Below, one piece after another: positions 35,641-49,179 of a stretch of DNA of 64,000 nucleotides (within the stretch, counting starts at the first letter, position 1; each line of letters opens with the position of its first letter). The position numbers and the translations under genes are program-made. Location: the NCBI GenBank assembly GCA_014058105.1, contig JACGCM010000560.1:5766001-5830000 (forward strand). Direction: 5' to 3'. The notes beneath the pieces were generated by a model. That model had not been told where the DNA came from and did not search any database. It worked only from the letters and a program-made list of their open reading frames with translations. This DNA comes from Kingdonia uniflora. Taxonomy: Eukaryota > Streptophyta > Magnoliopsida > Ranunculales > Circaeasteraceae.

Positions 35641-37838
35641 AATAGATCTAGAATATGTGAACATCTGCTTCAAATTGATCATAAAATTAACATGAGTTTT
35701 TGATATGTACCCCGTTGTTCTTTTTACTCGACCTCGGAGTTTGAGACGGCGAAGTGATACTAACCCCATTCTCCTTTGCGGTTGCACCAAATCCATCAAA
35801 CCAATCACTTATCTCCAACTTTTCTACAATATCAAACAAACAAACACAATATTGCAAATAACAAAATCAGATTTTTCTCCATTCTTTTTACACCCCAAAT
35901 CAAATTATCAAATATCAAGAGTTCATTGAGAATCTGGGTTTAAAAGATCCATGAAATGATGAAACCCCATTGAATTAACTCAAACCAAGAACCCAAATTA
36001 ATGACAAACTCAATCACAAATTCAAGAAAATACAATAGCAGAAACTACATCAACATTCAAACCCAAATGCTGTAAAAAAGACAAATTGGGTAAAATCTTA
36101 CAATGGAGATCAAAAAAGGCAGATCGAAGATTAGAATCTACGAAGATTTGTATTTTTCACATATATAAAAGTGACAAATAGTTCAAAAAGATTTTTTTCT
36201 TTTAGAATATGATTTTTTGGTGTTCCAATCATGTTTGCTTCATAGATTAAAGCTAAAATGTTTGTAAAAGCTAAAACAAAGAGAAACCCCAAATATGAAG
36301 ATACTAAGATAGAAAGATCAACATGCATGCTTCCTTCATGCTTAGTATTAATAGTAGCTAACACAATGTAACGAAATGGTCGAAAAAATATATATAAGTT
36401 TATCATTAGTATAGCTTTTCAAACAATAATTGGTTCCTTATATGAGCTTTAATAAAAACTAAAATCATTAAGAAAGAAAATCGGGAAAATGTTGAAGAAG
36501 ATAAACATCTTGGATTCAAATGTATGAAACTACTAACCATTAGGAAATGTGAATCCAACAGCACCCAGTAGGCCATTCCACGGTAAGTCTATGTCAAATG
36601 ACAGAAACAAATATATTAGCGCAGAGTAGAGATGAAAATATGTGTATGTATTTATAAGAGAGATCGAGATAGTTACCATTGATCCAGTTTTTAGAGGGTT
36701 GGAAGTGATAAGTTCTATAAATTTGATTTGTTGAGTTGGACTGAAGGGATTAAAGATCACTGTAAAGCTGATGAGAGGCTTTAACTTGAACTCCATACTC
36801 AAAGGTCCCAAATAAAGTGTAAAATAGTCTAATGATCCAAAAACCTGTGAATGTCATGATTTTTTATGAGCAAAATGAGACCATCATTATGGCTGTGAGG
36901 GCCAAAATAAAAAATAATGACAAAATTTGGTGAAATGGGACAATTGTGCCCCTTGCTTATACATATCTAAATCCACAAAAAGTGATAAAATCAAAAACTC
37001 TAAATGGAAAATCAATAATTTGGGGATAAAATATTAGCCAAACAAAATCAAAATTACACAATCACCATAAAGAACTTTGATTTTCCAGGTTAAGAAAAAT
37101 CATTAAATACCATTATTCCTTATTTAAACTATCCCAGCAACACTCAACCTCCAACTTAAACCATTAGTTTGATATACAAACTAAGATTAACAATCTATAT
37201 GGAGAAACAACGATCACAACATAATAAATTATGAACAGAAAAATACCCAGAGTCACTATCGCTGAAGCCATATACCAAACTATAGGAGCCTGCTGCTTTC
37301 TTTTCCTCTTTGAGAGAGATGAATTGGGAGTCGGGCTTAGTTGGAGAGATAAAGAGAATGAGTAAGACTTAACTACCCTTTCCCATGTTTTGTCAAAACT
37401 ACCCCTAAGTAATGAGAGTAAAAGTAATCTAGGCCGTTCATCTCTCTCCTTCCCACAAATCCTAGCCTCTCTTTATCCTTGAGACAATGACGAATATGTC
37501 TATACAAAAAAAAGCCATTGCCTAATGTATAATAGACTAGTACTACCCGTGGCTCTCCACGATGAACAACGTCGACGCGCCTTCAACGCTATCTATCTAA
37601 CCGATATGTTACAAAGGCAAGTCTTCGGTGCTATCTATTTTTCCCACCTCCAAACACTTGCCCATTGGGCATCGTTACTTCTGGTTTCATATTTGTTGAA
37701 ATAACCTCAAATGCACGACACTAAGCTATACTTATGGTTTCATATTTTCCATAATAGAATTCGACACCACTTTTGGTCGCAACTATGGTGCTACGTTTTA
37801 TGGTTTGACATTTTTTTGAACCTACAATTATCATGATT

Positions 37839-37853
37839 ACACATCCCTACCTT

Positions 37854-37887
<34 letters not shown>

Positions 37888-37904
37888 CAAAGGTAGGGAT
37901 GTGT
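37839..37904. repeat. 66-bp near-perfect palindrome with (TA)n core
   Basis: The arms ACACATCCCTACCTTTGCA (37839-37857) and its exact reverse complement (37886-37904) flank 28 bp of alternating A/T. The whole can fold into one long hairpin or cruciform. It lies near the 3' end of Helitron E2. Confidence 0.9.
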
Positions 37905-39073
37905 AAGGGTGTCCATGGATTGTATTAGGATTACATGCTAGCCTATTTTACCTTTCCTGATGAAAACCCAAGGTAAAATTGAATTACATGTTAGCTTATT
38001 TTACATTACTTGAATAAGTTCCAAGAATAAGAAAATAACCCAATAAAAAGAAAGAAACTCCAAATAGCAATACTTGTATTCACATGCATTATCATGTTAT
38101 GAAATTTATTATCATAGTTTACAACATTGTAAAATGCTATGATGACTTAGATCGACAAAGAAAATCTATAATATCAAGGAAAATTACATGGAATAAATCC
38201 CTTGATACCTGACGACGATGTAAATATCTTTAGTTCGATCCATAGTCTAGTGGAACCATGATTAGGGACAACTTCAACAAATATGGGTGTAATCATCGAA
38301 CAAAATATGAGCGTAATCATCGAACAAAATTTGATGCTTAATCCTCATGTGACTGACATTGACAACATGTGTAATTATTGAATCAACAAACGCAAAGCTA
38401 TCGTTCATCCATGCATCTTGATCGATGACGATGATCGTATAAGACAATTGCTCTTCATACAAAATCAGATTTCCCTGGAATATAAAATTTCAAATAAAAT
38501 AAAAATCTTCTCAAGAAAGTAAGAAAATCACTGTTCTCTAATGTATAATAGAATAATAGACTGCTTTTGTTGCTTTGTCATGCAAGATCTATTAAAGGAA
38601 ATTGTATGTCATAATCAAAATCAATATCTGCAGCAAATGGGCTGAGACCTTCATGAATAATGCCTCGGCTAGCCTGACAATAAATTGCCATAAGGATGTT
38701 ATAGAACAAAGATGCCAAAAAGTGAAAGGAATGAGAAGGAAGAGAGTAAGAAGTGACTCATAGTTGGTATGTGAATGAGAGAGAAGACGGAAAAGGTATG
38801 CACAAAAAATTGCATAGTTTGTATCGAGAAAAACAAACCTTCCAAAGAGTTGATTAGTAAATCGATCAATACCTGATAGAGTCACCATTTTATTTTGTTC
38901 GAAATGTTAGATATGAGTTGGTTAAGACTAAGGTTGATTGGGGTATGTCATTATTAGTGGTACTTAGACTTACGGTGGTTGCATCATGTCTGCCAGAAAT
39001 CCTGAAATTCAACATCGTAAGACTTATATACTTAAAATGCCAAAAAATATTAAAATCAATGAAAAAATTATTA

Positions 39074-39744
<671 letters not shown>

Positions 39745-39957
39745 GATTTAAGCTCTCTGTTCTTCCCCCATTATTACACACTCTCTCTCTCACACACAAT
39801 CAATGATCATACAACCTTAGATTGTGATATGTTCATGCATAATGCATTTATAATGTTAAAAACATGGACTTTAATATATCTAGAAGTCAAATAAAGATGC
39901 ATCTAGATTGAAAAGCTAATCCGCCTTGACCTACTCAATTATTATATCAATTATGTT

Positions 39958-40156
<199 letters not shown>

Positions 40157-42959
40157 CTATTAAGCACAAACACTGTCTCGTCAAAATATAATACCACGGC
40201 ATTAATCAGGCCTAATGTATAATAGATGTACAAACACAGGGACATGAACATCAAGGTTGGATGTACTATAACACGAAAGTGATGTCGGGGTAGTTTAAAA
40301 TAAAATTAATAGAGCAATGCTTAAAATAACACTTCAAAAATGTTGAAAAATATCAGCACTGCAAAGCAAGTCTTGAAAAAACTTGCTAGTAGTGTTGTAT
40401 TGCATATCAAACATAATGAAACATGAAGCTCATTGATTGGAAAAAAAAATCCATCCCAAACTGAGGCCATCCTTAGCATGCCTATCAACAGATTAGAGTG
40501 TGTGATAATGCTAGATGGATGCCTCAAGAGAATGGTAAATTCCCTCTTTAATCAGCCTGCAAAAACCTTAGTCCTGAACAAAGGGAACAACAATGTTTCT
40601 TAATCATTCGACCTTAACAGTGGAAAATAGTTTCGCAACTTTCGCTAAATTGTAAAATAACCCTTACCTAATGGGATGAATTGAAACAACCCTTGCCTAA
40701 TTGGATGAATTGATAGCAGCCCTTCAAATTCCACAAGCCTAGGGAAATTGATCGAGCATGTGCTAGCTTGATCTTCACCAAATCCATTCTTCCAAGAAGA
40801 CTATACTTGAATCTATCAACCTCTCACTGAAATCCTACTTTTGGTATCTTGATTAACAGTTTCAGCCTCAATAGGTCTGTAAACTATTCCAAATCGAAGC
40901 TCACTAATGAGAGAGAGAGATACATTAATCTTTGAGAGTGATGAGAGAGAGAGATGCGTTACTTGGAGTATCACTGCAAGATCATCTATACTGAGAGATG
41001 AAGATGGAGAGACGGAGAGATGGAGAGAAGAAGAAAGTCGGGGTGCTAAAAAGAAAAGAGTCAGGCTAAAATGTTTTTGGAGAGAGAAACTTAACTACCA
41101 TTTGTGTTTTGTCGAAAGTACCCTTAAATATGAGGGTAGAATGAATCTAGGCCATCCATCTTCCTCCTTCCCACAAATCCCATCCCCTTTTTATCCTTGA
41201 GACAATGACGAATATGTCTATACCAAAAACACCGTTGCCTAATGTATAATAGACTAGGTTATGAACCTATACTACGCACGAATGTTTAAGTTTGGAATTG
41301 ATAGATAAATCGGTCACTAACAATTCTCAGAAGGTTTGAACCACCATCACTTGAAAATTTTAGAAATTCATTTCCATTCCCAAACACTCTACCATTATAT
41401 AGATTACTAAATCAAGGAATGCCATAAATTAAAATCCGAAAGAAAAACTTAAATAAAATAAAATAGCTAATTCATCACAAAATACTTACCAAAAAGTTCA
41501 TTTGTAAGGCTTCAAGAGTCTACCTATTACGTTAAATAATTTTTTCCTTAATCTTGTTGATCCTACACAACCAAAAAATCACTTGACACAGTTGTATTTC
41601 TTTCTAGATACATACTTTTATTACTTTCTAGAATTCAAGATAAGTCTAAATTGAAAAGTAAATGATATAGTTTAATGCAAGTAAACTATATAATTGGGCA
41701 ATGATATTTTAGGGTGCAACATCGTCTTGTCCAAATTAGCTCTTACAAAAAAGTTTAGGGTGTATTATCATAAGTGTAACTCCTTGTTACTATCTGATTA
41801 CAATTTAACTGGGTTCCATATGAGTGAAAAATTAGGCATTAAGATCATCATTGTATATGCATAGTAAATAAAATAGAATTACTATTTGCTTGGGTTAATT
41901 TCAATGCTTCATCTTGATGATCCTAGAAGACATTTAGAATGTTCTGCAATTGGGTAGTGAAATATATCAATCCCAACGGTCAAGAGACATATTAAAAAGA
42001 TGACAAACATTGTGATACTAATAACAAGAGAAGTTTGTATATTACTAATAATAAAACCTCTGAGAAAGAACAGTTAATAAAATAAAATTCAAAGGGAAAA
42101 ATGCTGTAACCAAAAATAGAATGGGATGTAAAGTAAACAAAAGAAGGTTAGGCTTAAGAATCAATTCAAAAGAGTAAAGGATTTCCAGACTCCAAGAATT
42201 AGTTGCACAAACATAATCTAAACCATGATGCTTCGTACAATTGATGGATTGATCAATTCATCTTTTTCTGGTGGGTAACACAATCAAAAAGAAAATTAGA
42301 GCTCAAAGAAGTAATACATTGTAGTAGTCAAAAATATACCTTGCATTTTATTTAAAGACTTCATAAATTATGACAGAGATGTTCTCTTGAAGATTGTAAA
42401 TAGTCAACATCACAAATAGTAGATGCTTAAACCTGGATCAAAATATGAAGAAAAAAAAGTATAAAAAGTATTGAAATCTAAATCACAAATGTCAATGGTT
42501 GAAAGAGACAACTCTAAAACTGTGAAGGCATATATAATTGCAATGTCCATCTTTATTGTCATAACACCAACAACAAGTATAAACAAAACCCTAAGTCTAT
42601 TATACATTAGAAGAAATCAAAACCGCAAGTATAAACATAACCCTAAGTATATCACAAATTAGAAGAAATCAAAACATCAAGTACCAACAGTAAGTATAAC
42701 AGTAAAGTATATGTTTATGGTCAATTCTTCACTTTTCCTTTTATTTTCTTAATGGTTTTGCATCTTTATTGCATAAGGGGATGTTTTGGAAACCCCTCTA
42801 TTAGAGTTTTTGTAAGAGAGACCTGGATCGAGAGAGTGAGATTCTTTTATGGATGTGACTATACTTCCTCACCCTTTTCATACATGTATTTTGTAAACTT
42901 TATGATTGTGTTAATTGTATATGTAGCTTTGGTGCTTGGGAAGTCTATTCCACTCTTCG

Positions 42960-43015
42960 AGGACCGTGCTTCATACCTTATTCTACCCCTCGAGGACCGC
43001 GCTGCATACTCTAAT
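42960..43015. repeat. imperfect direct repeat pair
   Basis: TCGAGGACCGTGCTTCATAC and CTCGAGGACCGCGCTGCATAC follow one another about 30 bp apart inside Helitron E3. Confidence 0.7.
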
Positions 43016-43474
43016 GATAAATGTCTTATAGGGCTCCAAAAAGAGGAGGTATAATACTTGGGAAGATTTTCTATTCTTTCAAAATTGATTGTCTTTTTTG
43101 TTTTAATTATTCTTGCTAATCTAATTATGAGCTTTATATATTTTAGGAAACCCACATTGTAAAATATTGTTTAGAGTATATGAGACCTCGAGATTCTATT
43201 CAGAATGTGGTATACCGAAGGTGGTATATCGTTAAATCTTTTCATTTTAGTTATAAACTTTGCCTATGGAAGCTTTACTTGCTAATCGTCTATCTGTTAA
43301 TATAAACATTCTAGTGTATTGGAGTCACTGAAAAGTTTTGTGCATACTGTGGGAATAAATTTGTGAAAGGGGTGTTATGTTCAGAATGTGGTCATAAGAG
43401 GGTAACTTCTAAATGACCCAAACCCAATGAAACGTACAACCCAAATGAGAGGCAGATAACTTCTAAATTTTAAA

Positions 43475-43620
43475 CAACAAGTACCTACCACTAGGGTTAT
43501 AAAGAACGCACCACTGAAGAACATCATTGAGTTTCGACTCAAATGCCATCTAGCGAGACCCATCAGAACAAATAATACGATAAACGTAGTGAAAATGCCA
43601 AATTGCACCACGCCAAACAT
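43475..43620 (-). pseudogene. exon-like start of a membrane protein in Helitron E3
   Basis: A minus-strand ATG at 43620 opens a hydrophobic stretch (MFGVVQFGIFTTFIVLFVLM, then LARWHLSRNSMMFFSGAFF) that ends at a GT donor (GTGGTAGGTAC). It resembles the first exon of a plant membrane protein with two transmembrane segments, but I cannot name the family with confidence. Confidence 0.4.
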
Positions 43621-44031
43621 GTCTTTCTCTCAGATTGCTAAGAACCACATTTGACTCATTTTGGGGGATAAAACAATGTTGCAAATTAGGGTTTCTTTTT
43701 CAATGAATTTTCAATTTGGGGGAAATTGAGATTTGCAAATTAGGGGTATTATCATGAACTCTGCCGAAATTACTAATTTAAAGTACTATTTCTATGAATC
43801 ATAAGAAATTACCAAAATTTCAATTTAGAGTACCAAAATTAGGGAACTATTTCTTTGTACAACACATCTTCATAAATCATAAGAAAATCATTAATCCATT
43901 CTATGAATCAATGCAAAAATGAATTTAGATAGTAGAGAGAAAAAGATAGTAAACACTGTGGATGAATCAATTACTAATTTAAACTCAATCTTTGATTGTC
44001 ACGATAAAACCTCAATGAAGGAACTCGATTC

Positions 44032-44034
<3 letters not shown>

Positions 44035-44064
<30 letters not shown>
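44035..44064. repeat. (GA)n microsatellite
   Basis: A pure GA run of about 28 bp in the 5' portion of Helitron E3; shorter GA runs mark the same relative place in the other Helitrons (16118, 40910, 46660). Confidence 0.9.
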
Positions 44065-44067
<3 letters not shown>

Positions 44068-44422
44068 CGTACCTGTTTGCCACATGTCAAAGCTTTGAGA
44101 GGGAGAGAAAACAAACTCAAACATTAAACTTGGAAGTGTTGAGAGAGAGATAAAAAACAAAGCATGAATCGAGACTGCATGGGGTTTTCAAGGCGAAGGC
44201 AGGTTGTTGGGTGTTTTATTTTGTAGTCGGGGAGGAAGAGTGAAGTTTGTTTGTCGGAGGTAAGCTTTTTAGTTTTTAGACTTAAAACTTGAACTTCCAA
44301 AATTGCCCATTCATGTGTGATTCTCGAAGCACCCATATCGTATCCCAGCCCCTCTTTGTCTCCGGACATAAGGAAGACTTGTCCAAAGCGGCAAAAACAC
44401 CGCCCTGAAATGTATAATAAGA

Positions 44423-47018
44423 ATTGGCATGACCCTAGATTATGGAATTTATGCATAAGAAATAATCTTATCCTTTCCTCAAAGAAAAAAAGTTTTCCCC
44501 TAAGATAATTGGAAGAGAAAAACATTATTATTATTATTATTTTTTGAAAGGCAAGCCGGTTTTTTGAAGGGATTCGTAACCCTGAGTTTCCAACCCCATG
44601 GTTATTATTATAGTATGTTTAGATTCAAATGTAGAGACATGGTAAGAATGAACTGAAACTAAAATGACATTAAAGTTGTTCCATTCATACATAGTGCACA
44701 TATACAGGTAGAAAGATATATATTTGGTGACACCTTACAGGAAAAAAATGAACTACAGGATGCTTATTTAGTCACAAAACTTCGACATAAATATCGCCAA
44801 AAACAACTATAGGTTAGGCCATGACTGGATGAATATATCATTGGAGCATACATACAAAAAAAGGGAATGGGCTCATTAAATTTGGGATCACCTGCCAGAT
44901 AGATAAATAACAAATAAATTGTACGTTTCAATATGGTTAAGAAACTTGTAAGAAAATGTCTACCTACTTTTCGATCGTGAATTGTAATTGTATCATCCTT
45001 AATAATATCCTTACAGTAAATAAGTTAATAAAATATTTTAATATTTTGTGATATACCATAAGAAATGAAGTTATCTAAAGGAAAAAAATACCTTGTACCC
45101 TTGTACCCATTAAAATCGGGACCTGGAGCTGGGAACGGAGAAGCCTGGAAAAGTAAAGGATGTGGAAGAAATGAGAAACATTTGAATGTATAAAACTCAA
45201 CAATGTACCAGTTATAAATAAGTATTTACTAAGGAGTGAGGAGTTAAGAACTACATGTACACGAAAACAGGGGCAAAAAAAAACTTCAATGAGAAAATTA
45301 TAGTAGATATACCAATCATGCCTTCAAGAACCTCTCCATGCGTAGCAAAAGCATCTCTGAGAGTACCGTCATCAGTGCCATATGAGAGACCTGCATCCAT
45401 CGAATGCAAATACATCATTAAACTGTGTAATCACAAAAATCCCAAATAGATATATCATCATTAAAATGACCTAAAACAAACCTTCAATAAAGAGTTTGGA
45501 AGATGACATAGACTGTATTGCTTGGAACAGGGAAGGGCTCAAACTTGTGTGATTTGTCACACTTTGCTTAAGCAGACTCACAAATTTACTAAAGAATGCC
45601 ATTGTTGAACTTAATACAAATGTAACCAAACTTCAATCATATTTCTTTGTATAAATTAAAAAAGAAAAAGAAAAACACCTCAACAAAGTGCCCAAATCAC
45701 GGCATCACACCAAAAACATGTTTGCTTTTTTTACAATTACCTATATATACATGTAATCAGATCACCCTAAACCCAATAAAGTGTCCCAAATCACTCTAAA
45801 AGTTTTTTTTTTTTTTACTATGAACTCTATAAATGTAATCGGATACCCTAAACCCCAAAACCAAATAAAGCGTCCCCAAATCATTCTAAAAGCATGATTT
45901 GGGACAAAATGTAATAGAATAAACTCCTAAATCTAGAAAAAATGTCCCAAATCCCTCCAAAAACATGTTTCTTTACTATGAACTTTACAAAAGTAATCGG
46001 GTCACTCTAAACCCCTAAACCCAATAAAGTGTCCCCATCCCCAAATCAAACAAAAACCCTTATCATTTTTATTTATTTACTATAAACTCTATAAATACCA
46101 TTGGAACACACTACATCCCTAACCCCAAATTCTTCTACAAACCCTAAAATTCTTCTACATCAATCTAAAATAAAACCTATTTCCCTAAAGAAAGCCCTAA
46201 ACCCAATCAAATAAACTCAATGAAATTAGTCCAATTGATCATAATAACATAGAATTCACCACAAAAACTTAATTACCAATCTTCAAAATCTAATCAAACC
46301 CTAATTAAGATCACAACAGTAATGTTCAACCATGTCTTCAAATAACACATGAAATTATACATTAATTTTATCAAAACAAACCTGAAGTTACTGGGGAGTC
46401 TTTTTAAAACAACTATAAACTGTGAATCATAGGTAAATCTGACTCAATTGTGGATTTACCCACTAAGCCGCAAAGTGCAAATCTGAATAACCCCAAACTT
46501 AAGTGTAATGCCCCAAATTTAAAACAAATATTAACAGATCTTTCAAGATAACTGATAAAAAATTCATAGTACATGAATCAAAATCGAGGCCAGGGAAGAC
46601 CTTATCATTAGTTAGTATTTGATAAATACAGTGATGATTAGGGAGAGGACGCCCTAGCTAGAGAAAGAAAGAGATGAGGGTGAGGGAGAAAGAAGCGTAC
46701 ATTTTTAATGCCAAACGGAGACAACAGAACTTCGAAGCCCTAATTTTAACACCAATCGAGAGCGAGAAAGAAGATGATTTTTTTGGAGAAGAACATTGTT
46801 TTTTGTGTTTTGGAGAAATGAAGTTTTGAGTCTGGGAGGTAAAGTTGTCGGGTTTGAGATGTTTAGCTTTTGGAGCTAAGAGTTAAAGTTCCAAAATAGC
46901 CCCTCTCATTCTCAATCTCGAGGCATTCACCCCATCCTGACCCCTCTTTGTCTCTGGGCATAAGGACAGACTTGTCCAAAGCGGCAAAAACACCGCCCTG
47001 TAATAATAAAGTGATAGA
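44423..47018 (-). mobile_element. Helitron E4, 5' end at 47018, left end unresolved
   Basis: The minus-strand 5' terminus is TCTATCACTTTATTATTACAG, preceded by host A at 47019 (plus T). It is followed by GGGCGGTGTTTTTGCCGC and a block near-identical to E3's first 130 bp (GACAAAGAGGGG, then the GA-rich UTR-like region). No CTRR end with hairpin was found to its left before E3; E4 may have been truncated by, or be continuous with, E3. Cargo: glycine-rich RNA-binding protein exons. Confidence 0.6.
45320..45602 (-). pseudogene. GR-RBP-like: captured glycine-rich RNA-binding protein exons 1-2
   Basis: Exon 1 (45482-45602) reads MAFFSKFVSLLKQSV, a Ser-rich segment, then QSMSSSKLFIEG. This is the amphipathic mitochondrial presequence type start of organellar GR-RBPs, followed by RNP2 (KLFIGG in functional copies; here KLFIEG). 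Exon 2 (about 45325-45390) reads LSYGTDDGTLRDAFATHGEV, the first helix of the RRM. RNP1 and the glycine-rich tail are not found. The related host proteins bind organellar or stress RNAs. Confidence 0.85.
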
Positions 47019-47436
47019 TTAGTCTATTATTATCAATGCATGTGAAGCAAAATTCTTGCGAATTATGACTGGCATTTAGTTTAGATGATTTTTTTTGGCA
47101 TGTTATGGAAATCGTGGTTGGGTTTTTGTTGAGAAGACTCGGTGTTTGAAAAATATAAAGATGCCAAAATTGTAAGCGTAATAACCAGATGACTAGCTTA
47201 CAAAAAGAAAATGAGTACAAGATTTGACGAATTTGTAGAAAATAGCATCAGTCAGTATATTGCCACAACTTGATAAGCTATACACTACTCTGTTGACACA
47301 TTTACAAAGTTATATTAGTTTTACATACGTATAATTGTTTCTCCAGCAACGTTTTGCACAATACTGTAAAGTTGAACGCTCATATAAACAGGGCTAGTGT
47401 AGACGGTGGTCGTTTAGTTTATCTTATGATTTTGTT

Positions 47437-48549
47437 CAGGGCCTGCCCTGTAGTTTTGGAGGCCCTAGATGGAACCCAAAAAAACCCCCCCCACCCCCCA
47501 ATTTTTTTTTCTTGGGGACATAAAAGACTAATCAAAAATACATATATTAGAAATTTCTAAATACAAAAAGAACCTAAAACTCTCATAGAGTTCAACATCA
47601 GATCAAGACCAAAAAATATTTGTTTATCTTATTCCAAACATTCAAAACTTTTAGCTTAAGACCTGTTATTCATTCAAGACTAAAAACATGAAACTTTTTT
47701 TAAAGTACCTTTCAAGTCCCTCCTTTATCCCCCTGTGGATTGACTTTAGTGTAGAAAGCATCCCAGGTGCACCACCCAAACCAATCTAAAGTTGCAGGCA
47801 TCTAAAAATTAAATCACAAAAATGTTTCTTTAACAAATAATTTTATTAGTCATCTTAAGATAAACATTTTTACACACAAATATTTATATATGTTTGCAAA
47901 TATAAATTCAAGTAGTCTACTTGGGTTTATGCTAACCTTCTTGTTATCAATGTGACTGAAAGTTCCTTTAAGCTTCTTCAATATTCTATATCCAATGCAG
48001 AATTAAGTAAGAAAAGATTAGATAAAACTTCAGAGGTACAAAAAACAAAGAATAAATAAAGTTATAGTTGTCAACGTACATACTTGATAGATTCTCTCAT
48101 GAGCTCAAAAGGGACAAGGTTTTTCCCCTGAATTAACGAAAACGGCTTCCAGAGCTTGCGATGATTCAACATTAGGGCCCCCTATAGCAACAAATCGTTG
48201 ATAACATAATCAAAACCGATTAGGAAAGAGCCCAACATTAGGGTACCTCTTTTTGTTCAAAACAATCCCTCTTTTTGTTCTTCGTTTCGTTTCTTTTATT
48301 GGACTTAGAGTCGAGAGAGTCAGAGAGATGGATAATTGGAGATTAGATATTTAGATTGAGAGAGAGAGAGCTGTAACAAAGGCTTTGATTGAGAATGAGA
48401 TTATGAGAGAGAGAGAGAGTGACTCATAAGGCTCTATTTTGGAGGCCCAAAACATACCAAGCTAACAATATTAGGAGGCCCCTAATTTTCATCAAAAATT
48501 GGAGGCCCTAGACGACCGTCTCATGGGTCTATACCCAGGGCTGCGCCTG
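47437..48549. mobile_element. Pack-type hAT element carrying raffinose synthase exons
   Basis: A perfect 8-bp duplication ATTTTGTT flanks the element (47429-47436 and 48550-48557). The ends are CAGGGCCTGCCCTG and, reversed, CAGGCGCAGCCCTG, with a shared subterminal GGCCCTAGA. These are hAT features. At 1113 bp there is no transposase; the inside holds three exons related to raffinose synthase. The perfect duplication suggests a fairly recent insertion. Confidence 0.85.
47700..48184 (-). pseudogene. RFS-like: captured raffinose synthase family (galactinol-sucrose galactosyltransferase) exons
   Basis: Minus-strand exons in original order are about 48086-48184 (GPNVESSQALEAVFVNSGEN, then PFELMRESIK), about 47945-48003 (ILKKLKGTFSHIDNKK) and about 47710-47800 (MPATLDWFGWCTWDAFYTK, then VNPQGDKGGT). 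DWFGWCTWDAFYT is the signature of the plant raffinose/stachyose synthase and SIP1 glycoside hydrolase 36-like family, whose members move galactose from galactinol. The catalytic Asp motifs further on are absent. A frameshift or stop follows GGT. Introns are kept, so capture was from genomic DNA. Confidence 0.88.
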
Positions 48550-48559
48550 ATTTTGTTGC

Positions 48560-49170
48560 AAATGGTCATGTGCAAGGCTGCTTTGGATGCTCTTTAACAG
48601 ATTAAAACAATAAAGGAACCAACATGGCAAAACATGGAAAAAGAGAAAGAACGTGGTATAGCCTTTTATTGTGCACAAGCTAACCCTACATTTGGGAACT
48701 ATTAGAGCACCCTAAAAAGCCAAAGCCAAATGACTCCGAATCTCAGCGTAAGACAAATTCTAGGAGATTAAAGCGAGTAGACACACTATTCACGATTCGT
48801 ATAAACCAAGCGTGTAAATGAATTTAACTTCACGACTAGGTAACCTAAACAGAAATCAATTATCTCTCCTACACTTACGTAGAATGAGACCATGGCTAGT
48901 TCACTCTGCAGCTAAGGGCTGCATTTGCGCCGTGCCGTGCCGCACCCCATAACTCTAACCATAATTTGAAATTTTCATGAGCCTACTATCATTAATTGGA
49001 AATTTAGGCTTTTGTTTATTTCTCGCAGTTTTGGCTTGAAGCCAAGAGTTAAGACATTAAAAATAGAAACTTGAACTAACCCCAAATTTACTAAACATTT
49101 CACTACATGTTCAAGATAGCATTCAAAGAAAACATGTCAAATGTGTAGTTTTGAGCAACCTCGTGACATA
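48560..49170. other. non-coding spacer
   Basis: No gene or recognisable repeat was seen. Confidence 0.5.
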
Positions 49171-49179
49171 GGCCGGAAA

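Larger units (their letters stand above)
33951..37536 (-). mobile_element. Helitron E1, 5' end at 37536, left end unresolved
   Basis: On the minus strand the 5' terminus TCTATTATACATTAGG lies at 37536, directly after the CTAG of Helitron E2. The interior has a NUG2 GTPase fragment, a LINE-like remnant and an exon-like start at about 36670-36795 (MEFKLKPLISFTVIF, then a GTAACT donor) that I cannot name. No hairpin-CTRR end was found on the left, so 33951 is only the limit of recognised cargo. Confidence 0.55.
41254..44422 (-). mobile_element. Helitron E3
   Basis: Minus strand: the 5' end TCTTATTATACATTTCAGGG is at 44422, followed by the GCGGTGTTTTTGCCGC hairpin-like motif also seen at 46979-46997. 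The 3' end TTCGTGCGTAGTA...AACCTAG is at 41254, with a partly decayed hairpin, directly followed by the TC of E2. The base before the 5' end is T rather than the expected A. Cargo is weak: an exon-like hydrophobic start at 43475-43620, an unassigned block at 42750-43054 and a reversed terminus motif at 42596-42610. Confidence 0.65.

Noticed and set aside
42752..43054. 100-residue plus-strand ORF in Helitron E3
   Set aside because: No recognised domain, contains a short direct repeat, and is antisense to the other cargo.
44124..44525. 133-residue minus-strand ORF
   Set aside because: It spans the Helitron E3 5' terminus and GA-rich leader; reading across an element border shows it is a chance ORF.
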